From Clostridia bacterium (GTDB lineage: Bacteria; Bacillota; Clostridia; Oscillospirales; Butyricicoccaceae), in contig JAFQTO010000026.1 in assembly GCA_017408985.1 (NCBI GenBank), forward strand, positions 1 to 35,843: 35,843 nucleotides of DNA, in the 5' to 3' direction. The stretch's first letter is position 1. Each line of letters starts with the position of its first letter. A program made the position numbers and the translations under genes. The notes below the pieces were generated by a model that searched no databases, was not told the origin of the DNA, and saw nothing but the letters and a program-made list of their open reading frames with translations. This document shows positions 25,926 to 33,075 of the stretch, one piece after another.

Positions 25926-26009
25926 CAGCGCCCCTCCCGTAAAATCGGATTTGAGATCAAAAAGAGTATATAAGATAAGATGTACGGAAAAAAGGACAAA
26001 GGAAAGCTA

Positions 26010-27230
26010 TCAGCTTTTCGCTCCTTTCGCTCCCTTGGCTCCTATGCTTGCCGTTTGCAGAAGATTGCTGTCAAAGCTCTGTGTCAGGGCGTTTTTGCGT
26101 CTTTGGCGCTTGAACGCAAGGGCTATAAGTCTGTCAAGCAGAGCGCTGAAGCTCATTCCGCTTGCCTCCCACAGATAGAAGCTCAATGACCCCGGCAGGG
26201 TGTTTATCTCGTTGACGAACAGCTCGCCGCTGTCTCCGTCGATCATCAGATCGACCCTTGCGATGCCCTCACCGCCTATTGCGGCAAAGGCTGATTTGGC
26301 AGTCTCCTGCACCTTTTTTGTCATAGCTTCGTCAAGGGGTGCGGGAACGAGCCTCGACAGGCTTGCCATACCGCTGCCGCTTTTTGTGCCCGAGGGAGAG
26401 CTTTTTGCGCCCTTGACGCCTTTTGTGCCGCCGCCCTGCTGATACTTGTCGGCGTAGGACAAAAACTCCCCTGCGCCCAAGGGCTGCTCACACACCGAGG
26501 CCAACAGCTCCTCGCCGTCGCCTATCACCGAGCAGTTTATCTCGGTCAGCGCGCCGATACATCTCTCGCACAGCACCGCGTCGGTATAATTGAATGCGTC
26601 CTCAAGTCTGTCTCTCAGCCCGTCTGAGTCCTTTGCCTTGCCGATGCCCACGCTTGAGCCTAAGTTGCAGGGCTTGACGATAACGGGGTAACCCAGCGCG
26701 CTTTCGATGCGCGCAGCGGCATTTTCGGGGGAGGAGAAGTATTCGTGTCTGCTTATGCGCACGGCACTCAGGCAGGGCACACCGGCGAGAGCGAAAGCCG
26801 CTTTCATCAGGTATTTGTCCATACCAAGTGCCGAGGCGGCAACGCCGCAGCCTGCGTAGGGGAGCTTGAGCTGCTCCAGCATACCCTGAAAACATCCGTC
26901 CTCGCCGTAAGTGCCGTGAAACACGGGCAGAGCCACGTCCAGAGCGTACAGATTTTTGGAAAAAGCACCCGGCTTTTTAAGCCAAACTTTGCCCTTTTCG
27001 CGCACGGGATGCACCCGCACGGCAGATTTTATAAGTGCGTCAATATTGCGGTAGGACTCTATATCCCCAAGCTTGTCGCCGACGTAAAAACTGCCGTCCT
27101 TTGCCTGATATACGGCGACGGGCAGGTATTTTTCGCGGTCCAGCGCGGCATAAGCCTGCAAGCCGGATATGACCGAGACCTCATGCTCTACCGAGCAGCC
27201 GCCAAAGAAAACGCCAACGGTGATCTTCAT
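26010..27230 (-). CDS. ddl: D-alanine--D-alanine ligase
   Basis: A 406-residue Ddl, about 50 residues longer than usual. It joins two D-Ala for peptidoglycan. Signatures: GGCSVEHEVS at the N-terminus, the ATP-grasp CNLGSSVGIGKA segment, and the C-terminal DLMIDGDSGELFVNEINTLPG. The omega-loop region EFLSYADKY carries the Tyr expected of D-Ala (not D-lactate) acceptors. Extra length comes from a Gly/Lys/Ser-rich insertion after QQGGGTKG and a C-terminal tail ending AKGAKGAKS, both low in complexity. The ATG follows AAGGAGTAA. It lies between murF and addB. Confidence 0.95.
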   Translation of the reverse strand: MKITVGVFFGGCSVEHEVSVISGLQAYAALDREKYLPVAVYQAKDGSFYVGDKLGDIESYRNIDALIKSAVRVHPVREKGKVWLKKPGAFSKNLYALDVALPVFHGTYGEDGCFQGMLEQLKLPYAGCGVAASALGMDKYLMKAAFALAGVPCLSAVRISRHEYFSSPENAAARIESALGYPVIVKPCNLGSSVGIGKAKDSDGLRDRLEDAFNYTDAVLCERCIGALTEINCSVIGDGEELLASVCEQPLGAGEFLSYADKYQQGGGTKGVKGAKSSPSGTKSGSGMASLSRLVPAPLDEAMTKKVQETAKSAFAAIGGEGIARVDLMIDGDSGELFVNEINTLPGSLSFYLWEASGMSFSALLDRLIALAFKRQRRKNALTQSFDSNLLQTASIGAKGAKGAKS

Positions 27231-27245
27231 AGTGTTACTCCTTAC

Positions 27246-28772
27246 TTACAGATAATTGTCGGGCAGGTCGTTAAGCAGCAAGACTGCCTTGCTGCCGCCG
27301 GGCAGAGCGGCAAAAGCGTCGCTTACCGACTTGAGTGTGAGGATTTTTTCTTCGGCAAAGCCGCCGTCTTTAAGTCCTCTGACCAGCGCGTCGCGGTTGG
27401 TACTGCCCACAATAATGGCAAGATCGCACCTGCCTGCGGCATAAGTGCCCAGCGCCTCGTTCTCCGTGTCCTGCCTGCTGCCCAGCTCAACCAGACCGGG
27501 GGTAACAAGTACGCGGCAGGCGGGGACGAACAGCGAGAGTGCATCCAGCGCCGTTTTTGCGCCCTCGGGGTTTGAGTTGTAGGCATCGTCGATTATGGTG
27601 GTGTCGCCCGCGCTCTTAAGCTCAAGTCGGTGGGGAACGCTCTTGAGCAGGCGCACCGCAGGCACCATCTGCTCAAATGTTACGCCCAGCGAGTGCGCGC
27701 AGGCGATGGCAAGGGTCAGGTTCTGCACGTTTGCATCACCCAACAGTTTTGTGGAAAACTCCCGACTCTCCCCGTCGGGGGAAGTCACGGTAAAGCGCAG
27801 ACCGTTTTTGTCCGCGGTTATCTTGCTTGAGCGGTAAGCACCGTCTTTGCCGCAGGTGACTATCTCGCCTTTAAGCTCGGGCAGAGCGTCACGCAGAGGT
27901 GCGCTGTCGGTGTTCAAAAAGGTCACGCCCCTGCCGCACACGGCATCGTGAAGCTCAAGCTTGGTGCTGAGCACCCGCTCAAGGGAGCCGAAAGTCTCAA
28001 GATGCTGATTGCCCACCGAGGTTATGACCGCAACGTCGGGGGGCGCAAGCTCGCAGATCTCTTTGATATCGCCCACGTGCCGCGCGCCCATCTCGCAGAG
28101 GAATATCTCGTGTACGGGGGACAGTCCCTCACGCACCGCGCGGGTAACGCCCAGAGTGGTGTTGAAGTTGCCGGGGGTCATATATACGTTGTATTTTTGG
28201 CTTAACAGCTCATAGAGGAAATATTTGGTGCTGGTCTTGCCGAAACTGCCCGTGATCCCCACCGTCTTGAGGCGGGTATGCTCACGGAGTATACGGCGGG
28301 CATCATTGATGTAGCGGTTGGAGATAGCCTTTTCCGCAGGTGCGCAGACCGATGCCCACGCGATCAGCAGATAAGGGGTCAGAATGACCGCGGCAGCCAG
28401 CGACACGCCCAACGCCCACACGCCTGCAAAGGCGGCAGGGGTGCAAAGCACACCCGTCAGCACCAGCGACACGGCACACAGCCTGCGCACGCGGGGGGTG
28501 TAGACCAGGGGCTTTTTCATCTTCTGCGGAGGGTTTATCAGTATGAAAAGTGCGGCGGGCAGCAGAGCAAAATACGGTGCAAATGCCGCAAGAAAGGCAA
28601 AAACCGCCATGGGGAACAGCACCTTTGCGCCGAAGAAGCTTTTGCGGTAGGTTTTCAGCGCGCGCTTGTAGCCGGGGAACTGATACCCCTCAAGCTGAAA
28701 CAGATGAACAGACCGTCTGAGGGTCAGCCACAGACAGCAGAGCGCGCAGAGAGAGAGAAGGAGCGTTTTCAT
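27246..28772 (-). CDS. murF: MurF-type Mur ligase with N-terminal membrane segments
   Basis: A 508-residue Mur ligase, likely adding D-Ala-D-Ala to UDP-MurNAc-tripeptide. The ligase part starts near residue 165 with the P-loop VGITGSFGKTSTK (172-184), then CEMGARHVGDI, NTTLGV, and the C-terminal DDAYNSNPEG. The first 145 residues are not the usual UDP-binding MurF domain but four or so hydrophobic segments (about 1-17, 52-79, 98-112, 116-141), so it should be membrane-anchored. ddl directly downstream, 16 bases away, supports the MurF role. The start overlaps no gene and has GAGGTGATAT in front. Another Mur-ligase family function cannot be excluded. Confidence 0.86.
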   Translation of the reverse strand: MKTLLLSLCALCCLWLTLRRSVHLFQLEGYQFPGYKRALKTYRKSFFGAKVLFPMAVFAFLAAFAPYFALLPAALFILINPPQKMKKPLVYTPRVRRLCAVSLVLTGVLCTPAAFAGVWALGVSLAAAVILTPYLLIAWASVCAPAEKAISNRYINDARRILREHTRLKTVGITGSFGKTSTKYFLYELLSQKYNVYMTPGNFNTTLGVTRAVREGLSPVHEIFLCEMGARHVGDIKEICELAPPDVAVITSVGNQHLETFGSLERVLSTKLELHDAVCGRGVTFLNTDSAPLRDALPELKGEIVTCGKDGAYRSSKITADKNGLRFTVTSPDGESREFSTKLLGDANVQNLTLAIACAHSLGVTFEQMVPAVRLLKSVPHRLELKSAGDTTIIDDAYNSNPEGAKTALDALSLFVPACRVLVTPGLVELGSRQDTENEALGTYAAGRCDLAIIVGSTNRDALVRGLKDGGFAEEKILTLKSVSDAFAALPGGSKAVLLLNDLPDNYL

Positions 28773-28780
28773 ATATCACC

Positions 28781-29545
28781 TCAGAGATAGGCATCCAGCA
28801 CGGCGTAAAATTGCCGCGGATTGTCGATATAGGGGAAATGTCCCGCGCCGCTTATAACGGCAAGCCCCGAATTGGGGATAAGGCTCTCCATCTCCCTGCC
28901 GTCACAGAGGGGGGTGGCGGTGTCTTTTTCGCCCCAAACAAGAAGCACCTCGGCACCGATGTCGGGCATCGCTCCCCGCAGGTCAACGGGCAGAAGATTG
29001 GACATAGTCCGCTTCATAACATCGGATGCGGCTTTGTAGTCGGCGCTGGAGCGCTTGTCGCGCACGCTCTCGTACAGCTCGGAAAACAGCGAGCGGAGCA
29101 AAGGCGCCGTGCCCAAAAACCGCAGACACTTGTAAAGGCGCAGGGAAAGCTTTTGCCGCAGGGACTTTTTGGCGGGGATGCCGGCGGCATCCATCAGCAC
29201 GGCGCGTGAAGTTTTCAGGGGGCAGTTTTTGTCGCTCATCAGCCGCAGCGCTATCCTGCCGCCGTTTGAGTGGGCAAAAAGCAGGGCGCTGTCAAGCCCA
29301 ATATTGCGGCAAAACTCAAGGGTAAAGCTGACGTAATCGTCAAGGGTGAGCGGCGCGGGCGGCTCGCTTGTCTGACCCACACCGGGACAGTCAAAAGCGG
29401 CTATGCCGTAGCCCTTTTGACGCAGGCAGTCCAAAAGTGGCTTGTAAAGCTCGAAGGACGCACCCCACCCGTGGAGAAACAGCACGGTGGGCTTGCCCTC
29501 GACAGGCTCGAATATGTAGTTGACGGACATGTTTTGAATTATCAT
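28781..29545 (-). CDS. Alpha/beta hydrolase
   Basis: A 254-residue alpha/beta-hydrolase fold protein. Oxyanion motif FLHGWGASF is near residue 25; the nucleophile elbow is FAHSNGG, with Ser in the slightly unusual A-H-S-N-G form; the Asp is in VWGEKDTATP and the His in GAGHFPYID. No signal peptide. It is the first gene of the murF-ddl-addB-addA operon, 8 bases before murF. Substrate unknown; relatives include esterases and C-C hydrolases, and it could have a role in cell-wall precursor metabolism by association only. Confidence 0.85.
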   Translation of the reverse strand: MIIQNMSVNYIFEPVEGKPTVLFLHGWGASFELYKPLLDCLRQKGYGIAAFDCPGVGQTSEPPAPLTLDDYVSFTLEFCRNIGLDSALLFAHSNGGRIALRLMSDKNCPLKTSRAVLMDAAGIPAKKSLRQKLSLRLYKCLRFLGTAPLLRSLFSELYESVRDKRSSADYKAASDVMKRTMSNLLPVDLRGAMPDIGAEVLLVWGEKDTATPLCDGREMESLIPNSGLAVISGAGHFPYIDNPRQFYAVLDAYL

Positions 29546-29602
29546 AAAAACCTCTTTATTGTGCGCAACTTGCTGTGCTCAAATATACTTCACCAATATT
29601 AT

Positions 29603-29631
29603 ATTATACTATGCTCCCGTGCATCTTGCAA
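29603..29631 (-). promoter_or_regulatory. Promoter of the hydrolase-murF-ddl-addBA operon
   Basis: On the minus strand TTGCAA (29626-29631), 17 bases, TATAAT (29603-29608). The predicted leader is about 50 bases. Confidence 0.75.
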
Positions 29632-29667
29632 GAACAACAAATATAAAAATAGCGCGGGAAAGTAATA

Positions 29668-29880
29668 GGTAATAAGTTCGTGTCACCTGCGGCGACGGAT
29701 TGGATATAATATTCCCTCAGTCATTTTTCTGCAAAAAATGACAGCTCCATAGTCTGAAGGAGCTTTTTTATTCGTCGGCAACGCCGACACCTTCATGAGC
29801 CGATAGGCTCAATTTACGGCGCAGCCAATTCATGACACTGTCAATTCATGCAATCACAGATTGCAATTCATTTCATTTTG
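29668..29880. repeat. Array D: hairpins with AATTCAT linkers plus MITE-like fragment
   Basis: The gene-free stretch 29632-30004 holds: an imperfect GTCACC/GGCGAC unit (29686-29700); a fragment CTCAGTC(A) 29715-29722 with hairpin TCATTTTT/AAAAAATGA, then GACAGCTCC and a terminator-like stem AGCTCC/GGAGCT with T-run to 29769; then GTCGGC/GCCGAC (29774-29788), GAGCC/GGCTC (29797-29810), GGC/GCC (29818-29826), GAC/GTC (29834-29842) and GCAATC/GATTGC (29850-29864). The last three are each followed by exact AATTCAT (29827, 29843, 29865). No protein gene is seen. Confidence 0.85.
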
Positions 29881-29918
29881 CATTCAGCATTTTTACCGCA
29901 CTTTAACACTTTAACGTG

Positions 29919-29948
29919 TTGACATTCTGCGGCAGTTTAGTGTATTAT
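29919..29948 (+). promoter_or_regulatory. Promoter of the HAD/TrpR-like gene pair
   Basis: TTGACA (29919-29924), 18 bases, TATTAT (29943-29948), about 55 bases before the TTG start at 30005. Immediately upstream lies array D. Confidence 0.7.
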
Positions 29949-30004
29949 AATAAGTAACGGAGCCTTTTTCGGCGTGTGAGCTGCAGAATAACGGAGTTGG
30001 TCAT

Positions 30005-30649
30005 TTGATTTGCTGTGTGATATGGGATTTTAACGGTACCCTTATAGACGACGTGCAGACGGCGGTGTGCTCGGTCAACGACACTTTGCAAAAATGCGGC
30101 CTGCCGCTGACCGACACAGAGCAGTACCGCCGCAATATGGATATGCCCATCACCCGATATTACGAGAAGCACTTTGACTTAAGGCGCGTCACCTTTGACT
30201 TCCTCTCAAAGGAGTATCATCAGGGCTACGAACGGTACAAGGGGCTTATCAAGCCCGCCCCCGGCGCCCTTGAGACGGTGTGCGAGCTTAAAGCGCGGGG
30301 CGTGCGGCAATGCGTTGTGTCGTCCTTTGAGCAGGGCAGACTGCTTTCGCTTTTGAGCGAGTATGGTTTTTTGCCATATCTTGACGGGGTGTGCGGTGCC
30401 GAGGACGATATTTGCGAGAGCAAGGTGTATCGGGGCAGCCGATGGATAAGCCGGCAGGGCATAGATCCCCAAACGGCGGTTGTTGTGGGCGACCTTGTCC
30501 ACGACAGCGAGCTGGCGCAGGCAATAGGCTGTGAGTGTCTGCTGTACTCTTGGGGACATCAGGACAGAGAGCGGCTGTATAAAAGCGGCTGCAGGGTAAT
30601 AGACGATCTCAGGGAGGTTTTGGAATATGAAAAAGAGCATCAGAGATAA
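30005..30649 (+). CDS. HAD-superfamily hydrolase-like protein with DxN motif
   Basis: A 214-residue HAD-fold protein resembling phosphoglycolate phosphatase-type enzymes. Motif I is WDFNGTL with nucleophile Asp8, but the second acidic residue, usually Asp, is Asn10. Motif II Ser lies in CVVSSFEQ, motif III Lys in CESKVYRG, and motif IV is VVGDLVHDSELA. A helical cap (about 17-80) follows motif I. The Asn may lower phosphatase activity; relatives with DFNGT exist in Clostridia. The start is TTG at 30005 with GGAG eight bases before; no better start is seen. It overlaps the TrpR-like gene by 23 bases. Confidence 0.82.
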   Translation: MICCVIWDFNGTLIDDVQTAVCSVNDTLQKCGLPLTDTEQYRRNMDMPITRYYEKHFDLRRVTFDFLSKEYHQGYERYKGLIKPAPGALETVCELKARGVRQCVVSSFEQGRLLSLLSEYGFLPYLDGVCGAEDDICESKVYRGSRWISRQGIDPQTAVVVGDLVHDSELAQAIGCECLLYSWGHQDRERLYKSGCRVIDDLREVLEYEKEHQR

Positions 30650-30947
30650 GAATATGGACAAGCTGTTCGAGGCGATACTTGCGCTGGAGACCCTTGACGA
30701 GTGCTACGCGCTGTTCTCCGATCTGTGTACGGTCAACGAGCTGTTTGCGCTGAAACAGAGGTTTCTGGTTGCCCGTATGCTGGCAGACGGTATGATATAC
30801 AGCGAGATAGTGGAAAAAACCGGTGTCAGCACGGCTACCATCAGCCGCATCAACCGCTGTCTCAACTACGGCGACGGCTATGTGACCGCACTTGACCGTA
30901 TCATCGAGAAGAAGATAGAGAGCAAAAGACCGAAGAAGGAAGAATGA
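30627..30947 (+). CDS. YerC/YecD-family TrpR-like regulator
   Basis: A 106-residue helix-turn-helix protein of the TrpR-related YerC/YecD family. An N-terminal helical segment (MDKLFEAILALETLDECYALF) precedes a TrpR-like DNA-binding region with the helix pair ADGMIYSEIVEKTGVS and TATISRINRCLNYGDGY. TrpR uses tryptophan; the YerC group's ligand is not known to me. The ATG follows GGGAGG and sits inside the 3' end of the HAD gene. It may control genes elsewhere; no operator can be pointed to here. Confidence 0.88.
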   Translation: MKKSIRDKNMDKLFEAILALETLDECYALFSDLCTVNELFALKQRFLVARMLADGMIYSEIVEKTGVSTATISRINRCLNYGDGYVTALDRIIEKKIESKRPKKEE

Positions 30948-30949
30948 AG

Positions 30950-31160
30950 CGCCTGCGGCGCGTGATACTGCCGAATTGATTTCGGCAATAGCTGATCGAT
31001 CGACACCCCCCGCAAGACCTGTCTTGCGGGGGTGTCGGCAAGCCCACGGATTTAATAGGCGGGAGTGGTTTCCACTCCCGCCTGTTTAATCGGTCACCGC
31101 AGGTGACACCTCAATTATTCATTATGCATCTTTCATTATTCATTGCTCGCTTTGCGAGCC
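30950..31160. repeat. Array E: hairpins running into the rluA-type gene
   Basis: Between the TrpR-like gene and the converging pseudouridine synthase lie GCGCC/GGCGC (30951-30963), GCCGAA/TTCGGC (30970-30986), a 16-bp stem GACACCCCC.../...GGGGGTGTC (31002-31036) with one bulged C, a perfect 12-bp stem AGGCGGGAGTGG/CCACTCCCGCCT (31057-31083), GTCACC/GGTGAC (31093-31107, as in array C), an ATTATTCATT linker stretch, and GCTCGC/GCGAGC (31145-31159). The last hairpin lies inside the coding end of the minus-strand gene. The stems at 31002 and 31057 might also terminate transcription, but lack T-runs. Confidence 0.8.
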
Positions 31161-32026
31161 ATAATTTCCTCATAAAACTCCGGGGTCGGTACTTCAAACA
31201 CCATTTCCTCGTTTGTGGTCGGGTGGCGCAGGGTCAGAGATTTGGAAAACAGCGCCCAGCCGCGCATTTTTTGCTCCACTCCGTACATAAAATCTCCCCA
31301 CACGGGATGCCCCAGATGTGCAAAATGCACCCGTATCTGATGTGTCCTGCCCGTTTCAAGCTCAAGTTCCACACGGCTCAGCCCGTTTGCGCGCTCAAGG
31401 ACGCGGTAGTGGGTGACGGCGCTTTCCCCGTCCTCTCTCACGCACCGCTTGATGCCGCTGCCCGGTTTAAGACCGATGGGCAGGTCGACAGTTCCGCTGT
31501 CCTCTTTCACCTCGCCGCACACCACGGCTTCGTACACCCGCCGGATGCTCTTTTCGCCCATCTGCGTGCTGAGAAGTGCTCCCGCGCGGGCGTTTTTGGC
31601 GACGCACATAAGTCCGCCCGTACCGCTGTCCAGACGGTTGACGGCGCGGAACACCAGCGCCTCGCCCTTTTGCCCTGCGCGGTACGCCATAATATTGGCA
31701 ACCGTGTCTCTGCCGTGACCGGGGGAGGGGTGAACGGGCATCCCGAAAGGCTTGTTGATTATGATCAGGTCACCGTCCTCGTAGACGATATCCAGCTCGC
31801 CCTCGGCAGGCTCTATATTGGGTGAACTGACCCTGTCCTCGCTTTTGAGCCTGAGCACCTGCCCCGCGCGCACCGTCGCGCGTACCGTGACGGGCTGTCC
31901 GTCAAGGGTGATGCCTGCGGGTATAGTCTTGAGCCTGCGCATCAGGCCCGAAGACAAACTGAGGTCTTTTCTCAGCAGCTCACGGAGCATTTTGCCCTCG
32001 TCGGCGGCTGTGATGACGTATTCCAA
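31136..32026 (-). CDS. RluA-family pseudouridine synthase
   Basis: A 296-residue pseudouridine synthase of the RluA/RluD family, modifying uridines in rRNA or tRNA. An S4-like RNA-binding part covers residues about 1-60 (MLRELLRKDLSLSSGLMRRL), then the catalytic domain with INKPFGMPVHPSPGH, the active-site NRLDSGTGGLM (Asp133), and the ELETGRTHQIRVHFAHLGHPV segment. The start is taken as TTG at 32026, because AAGGGGTG (32033-32040) is 6 bases away; GTG at 32035 is the alternative. The last codons (ARKASNE) are formed by an array-type hairpin. Which RNA position it targets cannot be told. Confidence 0.92.
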   Translation of the reverse strand: MEYVITAADEGKMLRELLRKDLSLSSGLMRRLKTIPAGITLDGQPVTVRATVRAGQVLRLKSEDRVSSPNIEPAEGELDIVYEDGDLIIINKPFGMPVHPSPGHGRDTVANIMAYRAGQKGEALVFRAVNRLDSGTGGLMCVAKNARAGALLSTQMGEKSIRRVYEAVVCGEVKEDSGTVDLPIGLKPGSGIKRCVREDGESAVTHYRVLERANGLSRVELELETGRTHQIRVHFAHLGHPVWGDFMYGVEQKMRGWALFSKSLTLRHPTTNEEMVFEVPTPEFYEEIMARKASNE

Positions 32027-32060
32027 ACCTTTCACCCCTTTGCAGGTAAATTGTAACATA

Positions 32061-32090
32061 ATTATAACATACATTGACACGCCTGTCCAA
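32061..32090 (-). promoter_or_regulatory. Promoter of the pseudouridine synthase gene
   Basis: On the minus strand TTGGAC (32085-32090), 18 bases, TATAAT (32061-32066), with a TG one base upstream of the -10 (extended -10). Confidence 0.7.
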
Positions 32091-32152
32091 TTATGATAAA
32101 GTTATACTATCCCCACGAGCGGGAAATCTACGGTAAAGGAAATATATTTTTT

Positions 32153-32950
32153 ATGAAAAAGTTTTTATCTGTAATTCTGGCATTTGCTATGATCTTCAGT
32201 CTGCTTGCATTTGCAGGCTGCGGCAAGGACGATGCGAGTGCCAAAGACACCGACAAGGAGCAGAATCAGCAGGATCAGAATAACGACAACCAGCAGAATA
32301 ACGACAACCAGCAGAATAACGACAGCCAGCAGAATAACGACAACCAGCAGAATAACGACAGCCAGCAGAATAACGACAGCCAGCAGGGCAACGACAGCCA
32401 GCAGGGTAACGACAACCAGCAGGGCAACGACAACCAGCAGAATAACGACAACCAGCAGGGCAACGACAGCCAGCAGGGTAACGACAGCCAGCAGGGTAAC
32501 GACAGCCAGCAGGGTAACGACACTCCCGCGCCCCACACCCACAGCTGGGACAGCGGCGTAGTTTCCAAGGAAGCCACCTGCGGCGCAGAGGGCGCAATGC
32601 TGTACAGCTGTGCCTGCGGCGAAAAGACTCTTGAGAGCATCCCCAAGAAGACCGAGCACAGCTATGACAACGGCGTTGTTTCGGGCGCTACCAAGACCTA
32701 CACCTGCACCGTCTGCGGCGATCAGAAGACCGAAAAGGTAGAGGGCGTCCACGAGCACGAATGGACCAATCCCACCACCACCAAGCAGCCCACCTGCGGT
32801 GAAGAGGGCGAGATGACCTTCTACTGCTCCTGCGGCGAGACCACCAAGGGCATCGTAAGACCCACCGGCAACCATACCTGGAACGCTCAGGGAGTCTGCA
32901 CCGTCTGCGGCGAGGTCAAGAGCTCCGCTTCCCCCTCCGACATAGGCTGA
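32153..32950 (+). CDS. Lipoprotein with NDNQQN-type repeat stalk and Cys/His repeats
   Basis: A 265-residue exported lipoprotein. The signal peptide begins MKKFLSVILAFAMIF and ends at lipobox LAFAGC. A hydrophilic stalk of 13 hexapeptides (NNDNQQ, with D-N/D-S and N/G variants) follows. Residues from about 125 on hold repeats shaped H-x-W...C-x(n)-Y-x-C-x-C-G...H (HSWDSGVV, ATCGAEGAMLYSCACG, HEWTNPTTT, PTCGEEGEMTFYCSCG, HTWNAQGVCTVCG), which could bind metal or make a rubredoxin-like knuckle. AAAGGA lies 12 bases before the ATG. Likely a surface protein displayed away from the membrane; its ligand is unknown. A longer frame starting at 32093 lacks a ribosome binding site. Confidence 0.85.
   Translation: MKKFLSVILAFAMIFSLLAFAGCGKDDASAKDTDKEQNQQDQNNDNQQNNDNQQNNDSQQNNDNQQNNDSQQNNDSQQGNDSQQGNDNQQGNDNQQNNDNQQGNDSQQGNDSQQGNDSQQGNDTPAPHTHSWDSGVVSKEATCGAEGAMLYSCACGEKTLESIPKKTEHSYDNGVVSGATKTYTCTVCGDQKTEKVEGVHEHEWTNPTTTKQPTCGEEGEMTFYCSCGETTKGIVRPTGNHTWNAQGVCTVCGEVKSSASPSDIG
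32279..32521 (+). repeat. 18-bp minisatellite inside the lipoprotein gene
   Basis: Thirteen 18-bp units plus a partial one encode NNDNQQ-type hexapeptides. Two positions vary: AAC/AGC (Asn/Ser) at codon 4 and AAT or GGT/GGC (Asn/Gly) at codon 1; the two variants occur in runs along the array, which suggests duplication in blocks. Unit length is a multiple of three, so number changes keep the frame. Confidence 0.93.
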
Positions 32951-32974
32951 CAGATCTACCCGTCATAAAAACTG

Positions 32975-33011
32975 AAAGGTTCGCGGCAAAATGTATGCCG
33001 CGAACCTTTTT
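32975..33011 (+). terminator. Terminator after the repeat-stalk lipoprotein
   Basis: AAAGGTTCGCGGCA (32975-32988) pairs perfectly with TGCCGCGAACCTTT (32996-33009) and runs into TT; it may also serve the converging amidohydrolase gene. Confidence 0.85.
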
Positions 33012-33075
33012 TCGTGTGTTTTTGCGTGTTTTGTTTGCGCGTAGGGGGAGCAAACGGGGACGAAACCGCGGGGAG

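Noticed and set aside
29704-29770. Small RNA starting at a TATAAT-like box
   Set aside because: No matching -35 region; the segment is better explained as a MITE-like fragment with a terminator-like stem.
31002-31083. Strong stems as terminators for the TrpR-like gene
   Set aside because: They have no T-run; they are listed as array units instead, though termination remains possible.
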